Shown here: in pieces, positions 61,942 through 64,000 of the stretch
Layout of the letters: each line of letters starts with the position of its first letter
Position numbering within the stretch: the first letter of the stretch is position 1
Assembly: GCF_000527135.1 (NCBI RefSeq)
Contig: NZ_AZUP01000001.1
Span: forward strand, 248,001-312,000
Reading direction: 5' to 3'
From: Methyloversatilis discipulorum
GTDB lineage: Bacteria > Pseudomonadota > Gammaproteobacteria > Burkholderiales > Rhodocyclaceae
Length of the DNA stretch: 64,000 nucleotides
The notes under the pieces: model-generated
What the model saw: the letters and a program-made list of their open reading frames with translations, nothing else
The model's database searches: none
What the model was told of the DNA's origin: nothing
Translations under genes and position numbers: made by a program

Positions 61942-61981
61942 CGTTATACTCATCTGGCGATATCCATACGGATACATATCG
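61942..61981. promoter_or_regulatory. Candidate ModE operator between modE and modA
   Basis: CGTTATACTCATCTGGCGAT at 61942-61961 starts like the ModE site (CGTTATAT). The partly overlapping inverted repeat at 61958-61981 (CGATAT.. ..ATATCG) is the clearest dyad in this 104-bp divergent gap. Confidence 0.5.
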
Positions 61982-62004
61982 AGTCGCCCGGAGGCGCGCC
62001 GTTC

Positions 62005-62796
62005 ATGAGAGCTGTCTGCCTGATCCAACGCATCGTGCTGCTGTGTGTGCTCGCGTTTTCGCTGACGGCGCCGGCGCCGGCGCGCGGCGCCGAGCCGCCG
62101 ACCGTCGCCGCGGCGTCCGACCTGAAGTTCGCGATCGAGGAGGTGGCGGCCCGCTTCGAACGCGAAACCGGCCAGCGGATGCGTCTGGTTTTCGGTTCGT
62201 CCGGCAATTTCTTCTCGCAGATCCGGCAGGGTGCGCCCTTCCATCTGTTCATGTCGGCCGACGAGGATTTCGTGTTCCGGCTGGCCGATCAGGGGCTGAC
62301 TCAGGACCGCGGCCGGCTCTATGCCTACGGCCGCATCGGTCTGATGGTGCCGCGCGGGTCGTTGCTGAAGGCGGACGGCGAACTGCGGGATCTCGCGCAG
62401 GCGCTGCGCGACGGGCGCCTGAAGAAGTTCGCCATCGCCAACCCGGAACACGCGCCCTACGGCGCCCGGGCAAAGGAGGCGTTGCAGCACGCCGGCGTGT
62501 GGGCCGACATCGAACCGCGGCTGGTGCTCGGCGAGAACATTTCGCAGGCGGCGCAGTTCGCGACTTCGGGCGCGACTCAGGGCGGCATCATCGCGCTGTC
62601 GCTGGCGAAGGTGCCGCAGGTGAGTGCACTCGGTGAATTCGCGCTGATCCCGGAAAGCTGGCATCGCAAGCTGGCGCAACGCATGGTGCTGCTGCGTGGC
62701 GCGCCGCCCGCAGCGCGCGCCTTCTACGACTATCTCGCCACGCCGGCGGCGCAGGACATCATGCGCCGTCACGGCTTCGCGATGCCCGGCGCGTGA
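62005..62796 (+). CDS. modA: Molybdate ABC transporter, periplasmic binding protein ModA
   Basis: The 263-aa product has a signal peptide (to about RGA/EP) and the ModA pattern: VAAASDLKFAIEEVAARFER, then FGSSGNFFSQIRQGAPFHLF and MSADEDFVFRLADQGLT. It captures molybdate (or tungstate) for ModBC. It is first of modABC and faces modE. Confidence 0.93.
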   Translation: MRAVCLIQRIVLLCVLAFSLTAPAPARGAEPPTVAAASDLKFAIEEVAARFERETGQRMRLVFGSSGNFFSQIRQGAPFHLFMSADEDFVFRLADQGLTQDRGRLYAYGRIGLMVPRGSLLKADGELRDLAQALRDGRLKKFAIANPEHAPYGARAKEALQHAGVWADIEPRLVLGENISQAAQFATSGATQGGIIALSLAKVPQVSALGEFALIPESWHRKLAQRMVLLRGAPPAARAFYDYLATPAAQDIMRRHGFAMPGA

Positions 62797-62827
62797 TCGG
62801 CGCCGACGCACCGAACGAGGGATATCC

Positions 62828-63493
62828 ATGGACTGGCAGGCTTTCTCGCTGTCGATCGAACTGGCGGCGGTGACGCTGCTGGTGCTGTTGCCGCCCGGCG
62901 TGCTTGCCGCGCGCTGGCTGGCGCGCACGCGCTTTTCCGGCAAGGCCTGGATCGAAGCTTTCGTCGTGCTGCCGCTGGTGCTGCCGCCCACGGTGCTGGG
63001 CTACTACCTGCTGGTGTCGCTCGGTGCCGGCTCGCCGTTCGGCGCCTGGATGCTCGACAGCTTCGACATCCGGATGACCTTCAATTTCGCCGGTCTGCTG
63101 ATCGCCTCGCTGGTGTTCAACATCCCCTTCATCGTGCAGCCGGTGCAGCGCGCCTTCGAAGCGATACCCGACAACCTCGCCGAGGCCGCCGCGGTCTGCG
63201 GGCTGAGCGGCTGGCAGACCTTCTGGCGGGTCGAGCTGCCGCTGGCCTGGCCGGGCATCCTGTCCGCCATGGTGCTCACCTTCGTGCACACGCTGGGCGA
63301 ATTCGGCGTCGTGCTGATGATGGGCGGCAGTATTCCCGGCGAGACCAAGACGGTGGCGATCGCGATCTATGACCGCGTACAGTCCTTCGACCTCGCCGGC
63401 GCCGACCGCATGGCGCTGCTGTTGCTGGCGCTGTCGCTCGGTGCCGTGGCGGCGTCCTTCTTCGCCTCGGCCAGACTGGCGGCCCGCCGATGA
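62828..63493 (+). CDS. modB: Molybdate ABC transporter permease ModB
   Basis: The 221-aa inner-membrane protein has about five hydrophobic helices and the ModB motifs (FVVLPLVLPPTVLGYYLL, AAAVCGLSGWQTFWRVELPL) including the EAA-like loop for ATPase contact. The ATG at 62828 lies 31 bp after modA. It overlaps modC by 4 nt. Confidence 0.94.
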   Translation: MDWQAFSLSIELAAVTLLVLLPPGVLAARWLARTRFSGKAWIEAFVVLPLVLPPTVLGYYLLVSLGAGSPFGAWMLDSFDIRMTFNFAGLLIASLVFNIPFIVQPVQRAFEAIPDNLAEAAAVCGLSGWQTFWRVELPLAWPGILSAMVLTFVHTLGEFGVVLMMGGSIPGETKTVAIAIYDRVQSFDLAGADRMALLLLALSLGAVAASFFASARLAARR

Positions 63494-64000
63494 ACGGCGA
63501 TCACCGCGCTGCCCGCGCACTGCGGGTCGATATCGCCCAGACCGAGCCGATGCCGTTGCACGGTCGTTTCGACTGCGCCGCCGGCGAACTGCTCGCGCTG
63601 GTCGGCCCGTCGGGTGCCGGCAAGACCTCGATGCTGCGCGTGCTGGCCGGGCTGATGCGGCCGCAGCGTGGCCGTATCGAGGTCGGCACGCAGCTGTGGT
63701 GCGACAGCGAACAGGGCGTATTCCTGCCGCCACAGCGTCGCCACGTCGGGCTGGTGTTCCAGAACTACGCGCTGATGCCGCACCTCAGTGCGGTCGATAA
63801 CGTCGCACTGGCCTTGCTGCATCTGCCGGCCGGCGATCGCGCAGCCCAAGCCCGGCGCTGGCTCGATCACGTCCATCTGTCGCACGAACAGCAGCAGCGG
63901 CGACCCGCCGCCCTGTCCGGCGGCCAGCAGCAGCGCGTGGCGGTGGCGCGTGCGCTCGCTCGCGAACCGAAGCTGCTGCTGCTCGACGAGCCGTTCTCCG
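63490..64000 (+). CDS. modC: Molybdate ABC transporter ATPase ModC (3' end outside window)
   Basis: 170 codons are visible. Walker A GPSGAGKTS, the Q-loop VFQNYALMPHLS, the signature LSGGQQQRVAVARALA and Walker B LLLLDEPFS are all present. The gene energises molybdate uptake with ModAB. It is cut by the window end, so the ModC MOP domain cannot be checked. Confidence 0.93.
   Translation, partial: MNGDHRAARALRVDIAQTEPMPLHGRFDCAAGELLALVGPSGAGKTSMLRVLAGLMRPQRGRIEVGTQLWCDSEQGVFLPPQRRHVGLVFQNYALMPHLSAVDNVALALLHLPAGDRAAQARRWLDHVHLSHEQQQRRPAALSGGQQQRVAVARALAREPKLLLLDEPFS

Overview
The window is about 64 kb of high-GC chromosomal DNA from a betaproteobacterium. Three things point to a facultative methylotroph of the Rhodocyclales/Methyloversatilis type: a tetrahydromethanopterin (H4MPT) biosynthesis operon, a class I polyhydroxybutyrate locus, and an EpsA-type LuxR regulator of the kind linked to exopolysaccharide in methylotrophic betaproteobacteria. 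The genus is an inference. No insertion sequence, prophage, rRNA or CRISPR array was seen. Genes are densely packed with many 4-nt stop/start overlaps.

Layout. 1-3285: the 3' end of ftsK, then lolA and rarA (chromosome segregation, lipoprotein sorting, replication-fork maintenance). 3286-3674: a patch of palindromic REP-like repeats. 3675-10885 (minus strand): prfB with its programmed +1 frameshift, followed without a gap by a four-gene operon. That operon encodes a membrane-anchored protein of unknown function, a MukF/MksF-like kleisin candidate, an MksE-like winged-helix protein and an SMC-type ATPase. It is the best candidate in the window for a poorly described system. 11123-15014: a YVTN beta-propeller protein, an alpha/beta hydrolase, the EpsA-like regulator and an exported ankyrin protein. 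15018-15306: tandem composite repeats. 15499-21464: a sigma-54 activator overlapping the H4MPT genes (dmrB, a DUF6513 pterin-binding protein, a DUF447 protein, mfnB) and a LysE-type exporter. 21542-21737: three copies of a 68-bp repeat.

21734-27203: an orphan NtrC-type response regulator with a universal stress protein, bamD divergent from rluD-pgeF, a ZIP metal transporter and a small membrane protein. 27264-31593: the PHB locus phaC-phaB-phaB-phaR with a visible promoter and terminators. 31623-34465: rimO and a GlcD-type FAD oxidoreductase. 34574-35025: a tRNA operon (Ala-GGC, Glu-TTC, Asp-GTC) with promoter and terminator. 35075-44466: signalling genes (GGDEF cyclase, PhnD-like binding protein plus hybrid histidine kinase, PAS chemoreceptor-like protein) around a large DUF748/AsmA-like envelope protein. 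44639-48354: a Bcp-type peroxiredoxin and the SOS polymerase dnaE2 with a LexA box. 48843-53716: the prkA-yeaH-spoVR stress module.

53762-61408 is a copper-handling region. It holds two His-rich exported proteins, a TolC-family lipoprotein, a Tat-exported multicopper oxidase, a DUF411 protein, a CopZ-like chaperone, the CopA Cu(I) ATPase and CueR, with a CueR-type operator in front of each divergent copZ/copA gene. 61511-64000 is the molybdate uptake locus modE / modABC, with modC cut by the window end. Short GC-rich REP-like palindromes of at least three sequence families occur at four intergenic sites, and one forms the last codons of modE.
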